This document shows, piece after piece, positions 27,026 to 34,914 of a stretch of DNA of 64,000 nucleotides; position 1 is the first letter of the stretch, and each line of letters starts with the position of its first letter. Position numbers and translations under genes: made by a program. Location: contig JAZNGW010000008.1 in the NCBI GenBank assembly GCA_045576655.1, forward strand, positions 1-64,000. The letters are read 5' to 3'. Origin of the DNA: RGIG8745 sp045576655. Lineage in GTDB: Bacteria > Bacteroidota > Bacteroidia > Bacteroidales > Bacteroidaceae. Under the pieces are notes generated by a model, which saw only the letters and a program-made list of their open reading frames with translations, was not told the DNA's origin and did not search any database.

Positions 27026-27033
27026 CAAAAATA
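27026..27033 (-). promoter_or_regulatory. -7 element of the sensor kinase operon
   Basis: TATTTTTG on the minus strand. A start about 7 bases downstream would fall near 27019, which makes the ATG at 26989 the sensible start codon. Confidence 0.6.
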
Positions 27034-27116
27034 GCATAATATGATTACTTTTTTGCATTAGATTAACCACTTTTTAACATAAATGTTTTAAATTAGCACA
27101 AAACATTGAGACAAAG

Positions 27117-27470
27117 GTGAACAACGCATATTACAATCAACTAATCGAACTTCTTACCTACAAGCCTGAGGGGATGAAAGTCTGCAATATAGCACGCTGC
27201 ATTTACAACACGCACTGCACGCTTTTCGACGACGGCCACCTATACCGGCAAATCCATTCTACCGTCAGGCAATACCTTTGGAAACAAAGCAAACTCAAAA
27301 ACTCGCCATTCAAAAGTGTCAGCAACCAGTGGGGAGTATACGCTATAAAGAAATCATTCGTCGCCCAACTTGAGCTCTGCTTTGACAACTGGGAATACGA
27401 TGTCATAGAGAAAAGAAAGCCACAACCTGCACCAGCGCCACAAATGCTCAACCTCTTCGACGGCATTTAA
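27117..27470 (+). CDS. Small conserved-looking protein, possibly winged-helix
   Basis: 117 residues from GTG 27117 (MNNAYYNQLIELLTYKPEG). Helices followed by HLYRQIHSTVRQYLWKQSKL and a strand with WGVYAIK resemble a winged-helix fold of the HARE-HTH or helicase-associated kind; this is pattern reading only. After a Pro/Ala-rich linker the chain ends QMLNLFDGI, reminiscent of the Q-x-L-x-L-F motifs that bind the DNA polymerase sliding clamp. There is no signal peptide. It lies 54 bases ahead of ispE in the same direction, so co-transcription is possible. Function unknown. Confidence 0.55.
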   Translation: MNNAYYNQLIELLTYKPEGMKVCNIARCIYNTHCTLFDDGHLYRQIHSTVRQYLWKQSKLKNSPFKSVSNQWGVYAIKKSFVAQLELCFDNWEYDVIEKRKPQPAPAPQMLNLFDGI

Positions 27471-27524
27471 ACAGAGCAGTAGCAATTCATAATTCATAGC
27501 TCATAATTTATAATTCATAATCAT

Positions 27525-28352
27525 ATGATCACCTATCCTAACGCAAAAATAAACATCGGACTCAACATCACAGAGCGTCGTCCGGACGGCTACCACAACA
27601 TAGAAAGCGTATTTTACCCTATAAACCTCCAAGACGCCGTTGAAATCAAGACCATCGAAGGCGAAGAACCTCAAGGCGGATACAAACTGAAAGTCAGCGG
27701 AACAATCCTCGACGGCACACCCGACGACAACCTTGTCGTAAAAGCATACCAGCTTCTGCGCAAAGACTTCAACTTCCCAGCGCAAAAAATCCACCTTTAC
27801 AAGCACATCCCTGTAGGGGCTGGACTCGGAGGAGGTTCGTCCGATGCAGCAGCAATCATCAAAATGCTCAACGACAAGTTCGCACTCGGACTCACCTCAG
27901 AGCAGATGCAACACTATGCAGTACAGATTGGAGCCGACTGCCCGTTCTTCATCAACAACACCCCAGTATTCGCAACAGGCATAGGCAACATATTTACGCC
28001 AATAGAACTTAGCCTGCATGGCAAAACCATCATACTCGTCAAACCCGACATATTCGTAAGCACACGCGATGCCTACGCACTCGTAACACCAAGCCCTGCA
28101 GCCATTCCGCTCACAGAGGCCATCAAACAGCCAATCCAGGAATGGAAACAAGCAATCACCAACGACTTCGAAAAAAGCGTATTCACAAAATATCCTGAAA
28201 TTGCAGCAATCAAAGACAAGCTCTACGACATGGGCGCACTCTATGCCTCTATGTCCGGAAGCGGCTCAGCAGTCTACGGCATTTTTGACTCACCAATAGA
28301 ATACGCCGACGAAATCTTTAGCGGTTACTTCTGCCGCCAAAGAGAATTATAA
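27525..28352 (+). CDS. ispE: 4-diphosphocytidyl-2-C-methyl-D-erythritol kinase
   Basis: Phosphorylates CDP-methylerythritol in the non-mevalonate isoprenoid pathway. The 275 residues have the GHMP-kinase layout. The N terminus PNAKINIGLNITERRPDGYH carries the catalytic Lys and the substrate His. The ATP loop is PVGAGLGGGSSDAA, and the C-terminal motif is ASMSGSGSAVYGIF. Length is normal. A terminator follows 42 bases after the stop. Confidence 0.97.
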   Translation: MITYPNAKINIGLNITERRPDGYHNIESVFYPINLQDAVEIKTIEGEEPQGGYKLKVSGTILDGTPDDNLVVKAYQLLRKDFNFPAQKIHLYKHIPVGAGLGGGSSDAAAIIKMLNDKFALGLTSEQMQHYAVQIGADCPFFINNTPVFATGIGNIFTPIELSLHGKTIILVKPDIFVSTRDAYALVTPSPAAIPLTEAIKQPIQEWKQAITNDFEKSVFTKYPEIAAIKDKLYDMGALYASMSGSGSAVYGIFDSPIEYADEIFSGYFCRQREL

Positions 28353-28393
28353 CCTAAGCCATCATAAAAACGTATTACATAAACACCCATATT

Positions 28394-28420
28394 AAGGCAT
28401 CCTTTCCAGATGCCTTTTTT
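28394..28420 (+). terminator. Terminator after ispE
   Basis: AAGGCATC (28394-28401) pairs with GATGCCTT (28409-28416) around a 7-base loop, followed by T residues. Confidence 0.88.
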
Positions 28421-28503
28421 GCTTTTTCCTGTATCAAGAGAAAGCTATTCATTTTACAGACATTTGCCAACATATATTATTAATGTATATCCATCTATTG
28501 CAG

Positions 28504-28783
28504 CACCACGCTAAAAACTCGTCTTCACCTCGCTAAATAGTCATCATCACCACGCTAAATACTTAATACCACCGCGCTCAAAACTTACAAACCTCTCGCT
28601 AAAAACTATAAATAAAACTTATATTTGTAAGAATAAAACTAATATTTATATAAATAAAACTATTATTTGTACAAATATTACTTTTATTTATACTTTTCTC
28701 CGCAGTGCTTTCAAATATCTACCGAGGTTTCGCAAAGTTTCCACTGCGGTAGTTATGATTTTCCACCGAGGTAACGATGACGG
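28504..28783. repeat. Three-block phased intergenic repeat, copy A
   Basis: Block I (28504-28613) is five units of exactly 22 bp with core CACCnCGCTAAAAACT. Block II (28611-28694) is four units of exactly 21 bp with core AATAAAACTnnTATTTGTA; the fourth unit is inverted in character, so the block's ends are imperfectly palindromic. Block III (28700-28783) has three 22-bp units and a partial fourth, with core CCGnGGTnnTT and ending TTTCCA or similar. The element has no open frame. It lies between the ispE terminator and the converging TonB-type gene. Copy B is at 45648-45865 in reverse orientation; the central 84 bp differ at one base. Confidence 0.9.
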
Positions 28784-28907
28784 CCCACTCTAACTCCCCC
28801 AAGGGGGAGAACGATAACGATAACGGGAGACAAGCCAGCCTTGGGCGGGCAGGTCAATACATATTGGATAATGCTCCTTCTGCCACTACGGGTCGCGCAT
28901 CTTTTGT
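28784..28907. other. Intergenic sequence with short palindromic fragment
   Basis: Contains CTCCCCCAAGGGGGAG, a palindrome of a type often scattered between genes in Bacteroidetes, followed by ACGATAACGATAACGGG. A 70-codon frame through this region is not supported as a gene. Confidence 0.4.
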
Positions 28908-28949
28908 TCAACAATGGAGGCATCTGTTACCGTATCCCTCCATTGTTGA
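28908..28949. repeat. 13-bp perfect inverted repeat downstream of the TonB-type gene
   Basis: TCAACAATGGAGG (28908-28920) and CCTCCATTGTTGA (28937-28949) with a 16-base loop. It lies 22 bases past the stop of the minus-strand gene. No T-run follows on either strand, so it may be an mRNA 3' stem rather than a simple terminator. Confidence 0.7.
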
Positions 28950-28971
28950 GTCTGGATGTTTATTGATGCTG

Positions 28972-31236
28972 TTATTTCGCAGTGTTTGAATTAGTCAGAC
29001 CCGAATCATTGTCTGAATTACTAATACGTTTTCCTACATGTCCACGCGACTTACCTTGGTATAGGTTGTATGTTAACTTTACCGAAATCAGATTTTTGAA
29101 ATTGTTCCAAACCGTTTCTTCAGAATAACTAAAGCCATTGATATTAGCATACACTCGTGATGGATAAGGATTATATATATATTCTAACCCCACAGACATT
29201 GACTTAAACTTATACAATGCAGTAGCATTCATGTTTAACCCCATTTTAGTATATAAATCACCATTAACCATTGTCATAGGTAAATTACAATTGTATATGA
29301 ACTGCCAATTCTTAGGCAAGAATTGAACGCTTAGACCTGCATTATGTAGGCTATGGTTTACCAATTGGTTAGGCGTTCGATACTTTGAGTATTCATAGTT
29401 ATAGAATGGTTGTATGGTAAACCAATTAACGGGCTTATAGCTCAAAGACATTGATGCTTGTATACTATGCACATTGTTTATGCTTGTCATTCTTTGTATT
29501 ACATTCTCTCCTTCAATGAAAAGTATGGGCATATTTTTATTGGGATAATAAGAATATGACACAGATGGAGCCAAATATAGTTTCCCGTTTTCTGAAGCAT
29601 ACTTGTAACTCAAATTGGTATAATAGTAATAATAAGGTTTCAAATTAGTATTACCTTGAGTATAAAAGTATTCGTCAATAGTTACCACGCTATTAGTCAA
29701 ATCTCCAATATTGGGAACTGAAGAATTAACAGAAGCGGTTAGACGCATTGCAGAATGTTTGTCATACTGCATATTTAACGAAAGAGATGGACGAAAAACC
29801 AAATAGTTGTAGCTGCCATTTGCTGCGGTATTATAGTGGTTGTTTTCCAATCCTAATCCAAGATTATAGGAGAACTTACCCATAGCATTACTGTAATCTA
29901 CATATACATACTCCTTGTGTATCCTAATGTTAGATTTATCAGTATGGTTATATTTCTGGTCTAGATTCTTATATTGATAATAGATGCCCGCATTAAAATC
30001 TCCATTCCAGAGTTTATCACTATATAATGCCTCTGTTATCAAAGAGTATGATTTATTATCAATCTGGTTTTCAAAGGAGTATCCACACATATCACTCGAC
30101 AGCATATTATCGGATTTAGAATCATAATATGTGTTTAGTATATTTAATGATACGTTTCTATTTTGATTAAACATATACATATAATACAAATCAGCAGAGA
30201 CAGATGAATAATCACTGTTTAGTTTGCGATTATTCGTAAACTGATTATTATTGATACCCGCAAGTTCTTGTACGTATTCCTGTTTGCCAGGCGACTTGCG
30301 ATAGTCCAATTTTGCATTGAATAAATTCTTGCCTTGATAACGTTGATATGTTAGTTGTCCTAAATGGTATTGTCCTTGATAACTGCCAGGAAGTCCTCTA
30401 TATTCATTTATCTTGTTAGGGTATGAATATGTGTTATTCATTCTATTGTCATTCAGAGCACGATAATCAATAAAATAGGCTGCAGTAACCATATTTAATG
30501 AATCCATATATGCCAATGATAACATATCTGTACCATATCCCGTTGTCACACCATTCTTTGTATCAAGATATAAACTATATAATCTATCTACCTTTTTCTT
30601 GGTTGTTACATCAATAACTGCTCCGATGTTTTCATGAGCAAAACGAGCAGGAGGTTCGCTATAGAACATTATATTTTTTATATCATCAGCTTTAAATAGC
30701 ATTAAATCGCGAGAACTCCTTCTTATGCCATCTATTAATACTAAGACACTCTTATTGTCAACGGTAATCAGATCTCCATTTCCTGCATTAGTCCTGAATT
30801 GTGGCATACTGCCTATAGCATCCAAGGCATTGTTTCCGACCTTCTTTGCACTTTGGCTAAGCATTATTTCATCTTTACTGCCAAATGCATTCAAAATCTG
30901 AGGAGTAACAACGACCTCATTTAGTAACATCGAATCTTCACTCAACACAATTTCACCCAAATTTCCAGAACGACAAACCATACTAACTTTTTCGTAGCCA
31001 ATAGAGGAAAACTGTATAAGGTATTCCTTATCCTCTATTACCCTCAATTCAAACAGTCCCTCCAAGTTTGTTGTACTTCCTGTAATTTGTATTGAATCGG
31101 GCAAATTATATAGAATGCAATTCACCCCAACAATTGGAGCAGCTTCTTTATCAACAACCTTACCCGATATGTTTTGGGCCGCCAAATGACTCCACGAACA
31201 TGCGCCCAAAAAGAATGCTAATAAAACTTTTTTCAT
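28972..31236 (-). CDS. TonB-dependent receptor-like outer membrane beta-barrel protein
   Basis: 754 residues. A signal peptide (1-20, ending SHLAAQ) precedes a carboxypeptidase-regulatory-like domain (NISGKVVDKEAAPIVGVNC, about 22-105). Next is a plug domain (NEVVVTPQ, VLVLIDGIRRSS, about 105-215), then a long, Tyr/Asn-rich barrel. This matches the Bacteroidetes outer membrane beta-barrel family, smaller than classical SusC (about 1000). No SusD partner is adjacent, and the C terminus lacks the usual terminal aromatic residue (it ends LTNSNTAK). The ligand is unknown. The TPR-HTH regulator gene lies 150 bases upstream on the same strand. Confidence 0.85.
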   Translation of the reverse strand: MKKVLLAFFLGACSWSHLAAQNISGKVVDKEAAPIVGVNCILYNLPDSIQITGSTTNLEGLFELRVIEDKEYLIQFSSIGYEKVSMVCRSGNLGEIVLSEDSMLLNEVVVTPQILNAFGSKDEIMLSQSAKKVGNNALDAIGSMPQFRTNAGNGDLITVDNKSVLVLIDGIRRSSRDLMLFKADDIKNIMFYSEPPARFAHENIGAVIDVTTKKKVDRLYSLYLDTKNGVTTGYGTDMLSLAYMDSLNMVTAAYFIDYRALNDNRMNNTYSYPNKINEYRGLPGSYQGQYHLGQLTYQRYQGKNLFNAKLDYRKSPGKQEYVQELAGINNNQFTNNRKLNSDYSSVSADLYYMYMFNQNRNVSLNILNTYYDSKSDNMLSSDMCGYSFENQIDNKSYSLITEALYSDKLWNGDFNAGIYYQYKNLDQKYNHTDKSNIRIHKEYVYVDYSNAMGKFSYNLGLGLENNHYNTAANGSYNYLVFRPSLSLNMQYDKHSAMRLTASVNSSVPNIGDLTNSVVTIDEYFYTQGNTNLKPYYYYYTNLSYKYASENGKLYLAPSVSYSYYPNKNMPILFIEGENVIQRMTSINNVHSIQASMSLSYKPVNWFTIQPFYNYEYSKYRTPNQLVNHSLHNAGLSVQFLPKNWQFIYNCNLPMTMVNGDLYTKMGLNMNATALYKFKSMSVGLEYIYNPYPSRVYANINGFSYSEETVWNNFKNLISVKLTYNLYQGKSRGHVGKRISNSDNDSGLTNSNTAK

Positions 31237-31262
31237 TTCACTTTACTTGTTAATTTTTGCAG

Positions 31263-31270
31263 CAAAATTA
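31263..31270 (-). promoter_or_regulatory. -7 element of the TonB-type gene
   Basis: TAATTTTG on the minus strand, 27 bases before the start codon. The -33 side is weak, which would fit need for an activator. Confidence 0.5.
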
Positions 31271-31388
31271 CTTTGATAAAAGTTTTCTATGAAAAAACAA
31301 GCTACTTTTGTTTATGTGATAACCCTTTGATAATCAAATAGTCTTAATAAATAAAGTTTACCAATTGAGTTTTTGGGAAAGTCAAAGT

Positions 31389-33050
31389 TTACCCTTGTTG
31401 ATTTTTAAGTAGTTTTTGAAGAAAAATAGAGAGATTAGTATCGTTTTCTGCTAGTCCTAGTTTTTGACGCACTTCACTACTGTCTTTATAGTGACGATTA
31501 CTAGTATATGATTTCACTTCTTTTCCTTTCATGCCAATTGCATAAAGGCAACAAAAATCAATTTCATACTCTTCAAGTCCTTTGCTAAGAAGGTAGGCGA
31601 AAAAGCTAGGATAGTTGTCTTCTAAAGTCAAACGAGTAGACTTTATGAATGATTCTCTGTCGGATACCAGATTCTCCAACTGCTCATTTGCACGTTTAAT
31701 ATCTGATTTTCTATCTGAAAGATGAGAAATAACGATGGTGTTTAAGATTTCTAATCTCTGACGAATAACAGTTATAGTTTCTGCTTGTATTGACGAGTTT
31801 GTAACCATGTTATTCAAAGTATCTCGTTCAGAAAGAACTTCTAAATACATTTGTTCATAGCGTTTTTTCTCTATTTCAAGTTGGGTGTTATCAAAATAAA
31901 CTTTTCTCAATCTTTTACGGACAGAATTCAATAAAAGTAAGACTGCTAATAATGCAACAATACAACCGAGAATAATTGCTGTCCTTTGATTTTTAGCAAC
32001 TTTCTCATTAGCAACCTGCATTTCTAATGTATGTCTATCTTGAATAAATCTTAATCCTTGTTGGTTTTTTATCTGGTCTAGCGAATCTGTTAGATGGACA
32101 TATTTAAGATATACATTCATCGCTTCTTCATGTTTTCTCTTATGTTTATAAATGTCGGCCAATAAAGCATAATATCTAGCTTGCTGTTCTTTATTGGTAT
32201 TGATCTCATGTTTTTTGATTGCATCCATAGCTAAATCAATTTCGCCAATATTCAAATATGCATTTGATATGGAAAGCCAATCTATAAAGTGATGGGGAAC
32301 GCGAATAGTATATTGATTGATGCTAGATTTAATCTCTTCAACTTTTCTTTGGGATTGACTTGCTAAATAAGTTATGTGGTTTGAATAAAAATAAGCTTTT
32401 ATATGCATACTACATTCTTCCAAACTGTTTAATCCCAATGATATATAATGTGCAGCCTTCTCATTGTCGCCAACAATTGTATATACATTGATGATAGAAG
32501 ATATACAATTTACGTAACTATCTAATCTTCCATATTGTTTAAAATAATTCGCAGCGTCACTATATGCAACGATACACTTATCCCATTCAAAAATCGTACT
32601 GTATATCAGTCCTTGGGTATACAATATTCTTGCCTTAGTCAGCACATCTTCTGAATCTACCCCTTTATCAAGGGCGTTTAAGAAACAATCCAGAGCTTCA
32701 GCATTACTCCCTTGATTCTGATAGATTCTTCCTTGATAATAAAGTGTACGAAGCTTATCAGTAGAAGTTCCATTGTGCTCATAATAATCAATGGCAGGTT
32801 GCAGAATCACAAAGTCTGTCTTATCAATGACATTCTTATCTAATGCCATTGAGAGTAACAGGGCGTACTTCGCTTTCTCTTCCATTCCGGACAACTCTTC
32901 TTTGTCCATTCCTTGCAGAACGTTCAACGCACTGTCTGGCCTCTCCTCAATATATGACTCTGCCTGTGTCAGCGTTTTCCAATGCTTGGAGTGGTGGCTA
33001 CAAGACACCAAGCAAAAAGACATGATGATTACTATGATATATTGTTTCAT
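31389..33050 (-). CDS. Membrane-anchored TPR protein with C-terminal regulator-like HTH
   Basis: 553 residues. A lipoprotein signal (MKQYIIVIIMSFCLVSC) is followed by TPR-like helical repeats (about 25-345), one membrane helix (TAIILGCIVALLAVLLLL, about 360-380), a coiled coil and a cytoplasmic C-terminal domain. That domain contains LSKGLEEYEIDFCCLYAIGMKGKEV and a helix pair ending in LGLAENDTNLSIFLQKLL. Such proteins are common in Bacteroidetes beside outer membrane transport genes and are thought to act as regulators. It probably controls the adjacent TonB-type gene, though no kinase or receiver domain is present and direct DNA binding is unproven. Confidence 0.75.
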   Translation of the reverse strand: MKQYIIVIIMSFCLVSCSHHSKHWKTLTQAESYIEERPDSALNVLQGMDKEELSGMEEKAKYALLLSMALDKNVIDKTDFVILQPAIDYYEHNGTSTDKLRTLYYQGRIYQNQGSNAEALDCFLNALDKGVDSEDVLTKARILYTQGLIYSTIFEWDKCIVAYSDAANYFKQYGRLDSYVNCISSIINVYTIVGDNEKAAHYISLGLNSLEECSMHIKAYFYSNHITYLASQSQRKVEEIKSSINQYTIRVPHHFIDWLSISNAYLNIGEIDLAMDAIKKHEINTNKEQQARYYALLADIYKHKRKHEEAMNVYLKYVHLTDSLDQIKNQQGLRFIQDRHTLEMQVANEKVAKNQRTAIILGCIVALLAVLLLLNSVRKRLRKVYFDNTQLEIEKKRYEQMYLEVLSERDTLNNMVTNSSIQAETITVIRQRLEILNTIVISHLSDRKSDIKRANEQLENLVSDRESFIKSTRLTLEDNYPSFFAYLLSKGLEEYEIDFCCLYAIGMKGKEVKSYTSNRHYKDSSEVRQKLGLAENDTNLSIFLQKLLKNQQG

Positions 33051-33071
33051 ATACTTTGCCTATTTTTTCTG

Positions 33072-33079
33072 CAAAGGTA
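33072..33079 (-). promoter_or_regulatory. -7 element of the TPR regulator gene
   Basis: TACCTTTG on the minus strand, 21 bases before ATG 33050. Confidence 0.55.
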
Positions 33080-33189
33080 TTGGTTTTCTTCCGAAAATAG
33101 ACTTTAAACACATTAAAACCTCTCTTCCCACATGAATACATGTTTCATGATTGCCGCTAATTATTCAATAATTGTCTTCAGCTCTTTTT

Positions 33190-33282
33190 GAACGCAGATT
33201 ACACTGATTGGACGGATTTACACGGATTTCCTCTTTGGGTACATTGTTTAATCCGTATGTATCGGTGTGATCTGTGGTTTTT
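33190..33282. repeat. Imperfect long inverted repeat of a widespread intergenic type
   Basis: GAACGCAGATTACACTGATT and following bases (33190-33229) are matched in inverted orientation by 33246-33282, which reads AACCACAGATCACACCGAT on the minus strand. The wording CGCAGATTACAC...GGATTTACACGGATTT is familiar from scattered intergenic repeats in many bacterial genomes; that is from memory. Confidence 0.65.
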
Positions 33283-33310
33283 AGTGCCTAATAAATGATA
33301 AGACCTATTC

Positions 33311-33339
33311 GGGCGGACACCTAGGTCCGCACCCTACGG
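33311..33339. repeat. Short palindromic repeat GCGGAC-N6-GTCCGC
   Basis: GCGGACACCTAGGTCCGC forms a 6-bp stem or larger palindrome, followed by ACCCTACGG. Similar GC-rich palindromes recur between genes in Bacteroidetes. Confidence 0.55.
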
Positions 33340-33435
33340 CAATAACGGGAACATTAACGATGACGAGAACAAAATAAGGCAACCGCAAGGGATGCCCCAA
33401 CAATGCATGCGCTTTCGGGCGAGCGAACCTAACCC

Positions 33436-34095
33436 CTACTCCATCTTTTCAATCATCTGAAGGAGGGAATCCATCCAGTCGGCATCTTCAGGTACGAGGA
33501 GGCCGTGAATACCTACAGACTCTGCTGATTCGATGTTGCGTGGTCCGTCGTCGACAAATATCGTTTCTTCCGCCCTGAAACCAGACTGCTGAAGCACTTT
33601 CTGGTAGATTGAAGCAGAGGGTTTATAGTCGTGCAAACGGTAACTGCAATAAAGGGTGTGGAAATAATGCGCTATGGAATGGCCGTCGCCACTGAAACGT
33701 GGCGACTCCGCCCAGTCCATTATGAAAGGATTAGTATTGGAAAGCAGGCAAACATTGTACTTCTTTTTAAGTTCCAGAAGGTTGTTCAGTCTTGCCAAAG
33801 GCACTTTTTTTACATAGCCCATCCATGCCCATTGCGCTTGTTCGAATGAATAGCAAGGGGTGCACTCATCTGCAAACATTGATGATTTTTCCTTTGCTTG
33901 GGCTGCAAGCTGCCGGCAAAACTCGTCAGCGCCAATACTGCCGTTTTCCACTTGAAGGAATATGCCCGTCTGTCCGTATACACCCATCTGCTGGCGTGCA
34001 TCTGCTATGCCGAGCTGTTCAAATCGGGTAAACGCCTCATTAGGATCTAGAGTTATAACTACTCCTCCAAGGTCGAATATCAAGTTTTTTATCAT
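33436..34095 (-). CDS. HAD family phosphatase (subfamily IA)
   Basis: 219 residues. Motif I is FDLGGVVI, whose Asp is the nucleophile; the second Asp typical of phosphatases is absent, as in YihX-like sugar phosphatases. Motif II is CLLSNTNP, with Lys in the region YKPSASIYQK (motif III), and motif IV is FVDDGPRNI. The cap is helical. A small sugar phosphate is the likely substrate. It lies 22 bases after ung and is probably in the same transcript. Confidence 0.88.
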   Translation of the reverse strand: MIKNLIFDLGGVVITLDPNEAFTRFEQLGIADARQQMGVYGQTGIFLQVENGSIGADEFCRQLAAQAKEKSSMFADECTPCYSFEQAQWAWMGYVKKVPLARLNNLLELKKKYNVCLLSNTNPFIMDWAESPRFSGDGHSIAHYFHTLYCSYRLHDYKPSASIYQKVLQQSGFRAEETIFVDDGPRNIESAESVGIHGLLVPEDADWMDSLLQMIEKME

Positions 34096-34117
34096 ACCTG
34101 CATGTTAAATCTAAGAA

Positions 34118-34786
34118 TTACCAATCTATCGAAGTTAATCCGTTTCGGACAAGATAGTCGTTCGCCAAACTAAAATGATGGTTGCCAAAGAATCCTGCAT
34201 GAGCAGAAAGCGGAGATGGATGCACTGAACGTAAAACCAGATGGCGCGACGAATCAATGAGTGCGGACTTGCTCTGTGCATAGGCGCCCCAAAGAATGAA
34301 AACGACATTTGACTTTTGCTCGCTTATGATTCGTATGACCGCATCAGTGAATGTTTCCCATCCACGACGTTGATGACTCCCCGCAGAATGTTCGCGAACA
34401 GTAAGAGTGGCGTTAAGAAGAAGCACTCCCTGAGTTGCCCAACGAGTGAGATTGCCGTTTTGGGGTATCGGCGCACCTGTATCGGCATTGATTTCCTTGA
34501 AAATATTGCGAAGTGAAGGAGGAAAAGGAACTCCATCGTTCACAGAAAAGCAGAGTCCGTGGGCTTGACCAGGACCGTGATATGGGTCCTGTCCGATTAT
34601 GACCACCTTTACTTTGTCGAAAGGACATAAATTGAAAGCATTGAATATTTGAGAACCAGGAGGATATATGCGATAAGATTTGTATTCGGCACGCACGAAC
34701 TCAGTAAGCTCTGCAAAATAAGGTTTGTCGAACTCCTCCTGCAAAAGTGCTTTCCAACTCTGTTCTATTTTCACATCTAACGCCAT
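34118..34786 (-). CDS. ung: Uracil-DNA glycosylase
   Basis: Removes uracil from DNA as the first step of base excision repair. The 222 residues hold the family 1 signatures GQDPYHGPGQAHG, with the catalytic Asp, and HPSPLSAHAGFFG, with the catalytic His and the Leu that intercalates into DNA. Length is normal. Confidence 0.98.
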   Translation of the reverse strand: MALDVKIEQSWKALLQEEFDKPYFAELTEFVRAEYKSYRIYPPGSQIFNAFNLCPFDKVKVVIIGQDPYHGPGQAHGLCFSVNDGVPFPPSLRNIFKEINADTGAPIPQNGNLTRWATQGVLLLNATLTVREHSAGSHQRRGWETFTDAVIRIISEQKSNVVFILWGAYAQSKSALIDSSRHLVLRSVHPSPLSAHAGFFGNHHFSLANDYLVRNGLTSIDW

Positions 34787-34816
34787 ATTTTTTCAGTAAT
34801 TATCCGTTAACACCAA

Positions 34817-34824
34817 CAAAGTTA
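34817..34824 (-). promoter_or_regulatory. -7 element of the ung-HAD transcript
   Basis: TAACTTTG on the minus strand, 30 bases before the ung ATG. It faces away from the identical octamer at 34877. Confidence 0.6.
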
Positions 34825-34876
34825 ACATTTATAGATTTAAAACACGGATTAGAAAGGATATAAAATGATTTTTTCA

Positions 34877-34884
34877 TAACTTTG
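34877..34884 (+). promoter_or_regulatory. -7 element of the cardiolipin synthase-glycosidase-lyase operon
   Basis: TAACTTTG, 30 bases before ATG 34915. It rules out the longer frame that starts at 34882. Confidence 0.65.
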
Positions 34885-34914
34885 CATATCTATATTTCGC
34901 ATAGATGCAACGGT

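Larger units (their letters stand above)
33051..33435. other. Intergenic region with promoter and dispersed repeats
   Basis: 385 bases without a gene. It holds the promoter of the TPR regulator at its left end and two kinds of interspersed repeat-like sequence in the middle (listed separately). Confidence 0.6.

Noticed and set aside
28504..28783. CRISPR array
   Set aside because: Units are adjacent with no spacers, vary in sequence, and no cas genes are present.
28784..28860. Insertion-sequence remnant
   Set aside because: No transposase fragment, terminal inverted repeats or target duplication seen; only short palindromes.
28777..28989. A 70-codon frame in the repeat-rich gap
   Set aside because: It runs through repeat-derived sequence and into the 3' end of the opposite gene.
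34882..34914. Longer start of the cardiolipin synthase-like gene
   Set aside because: The first codons lie inside the -7 promoter element, upstream of the likely transcription start.
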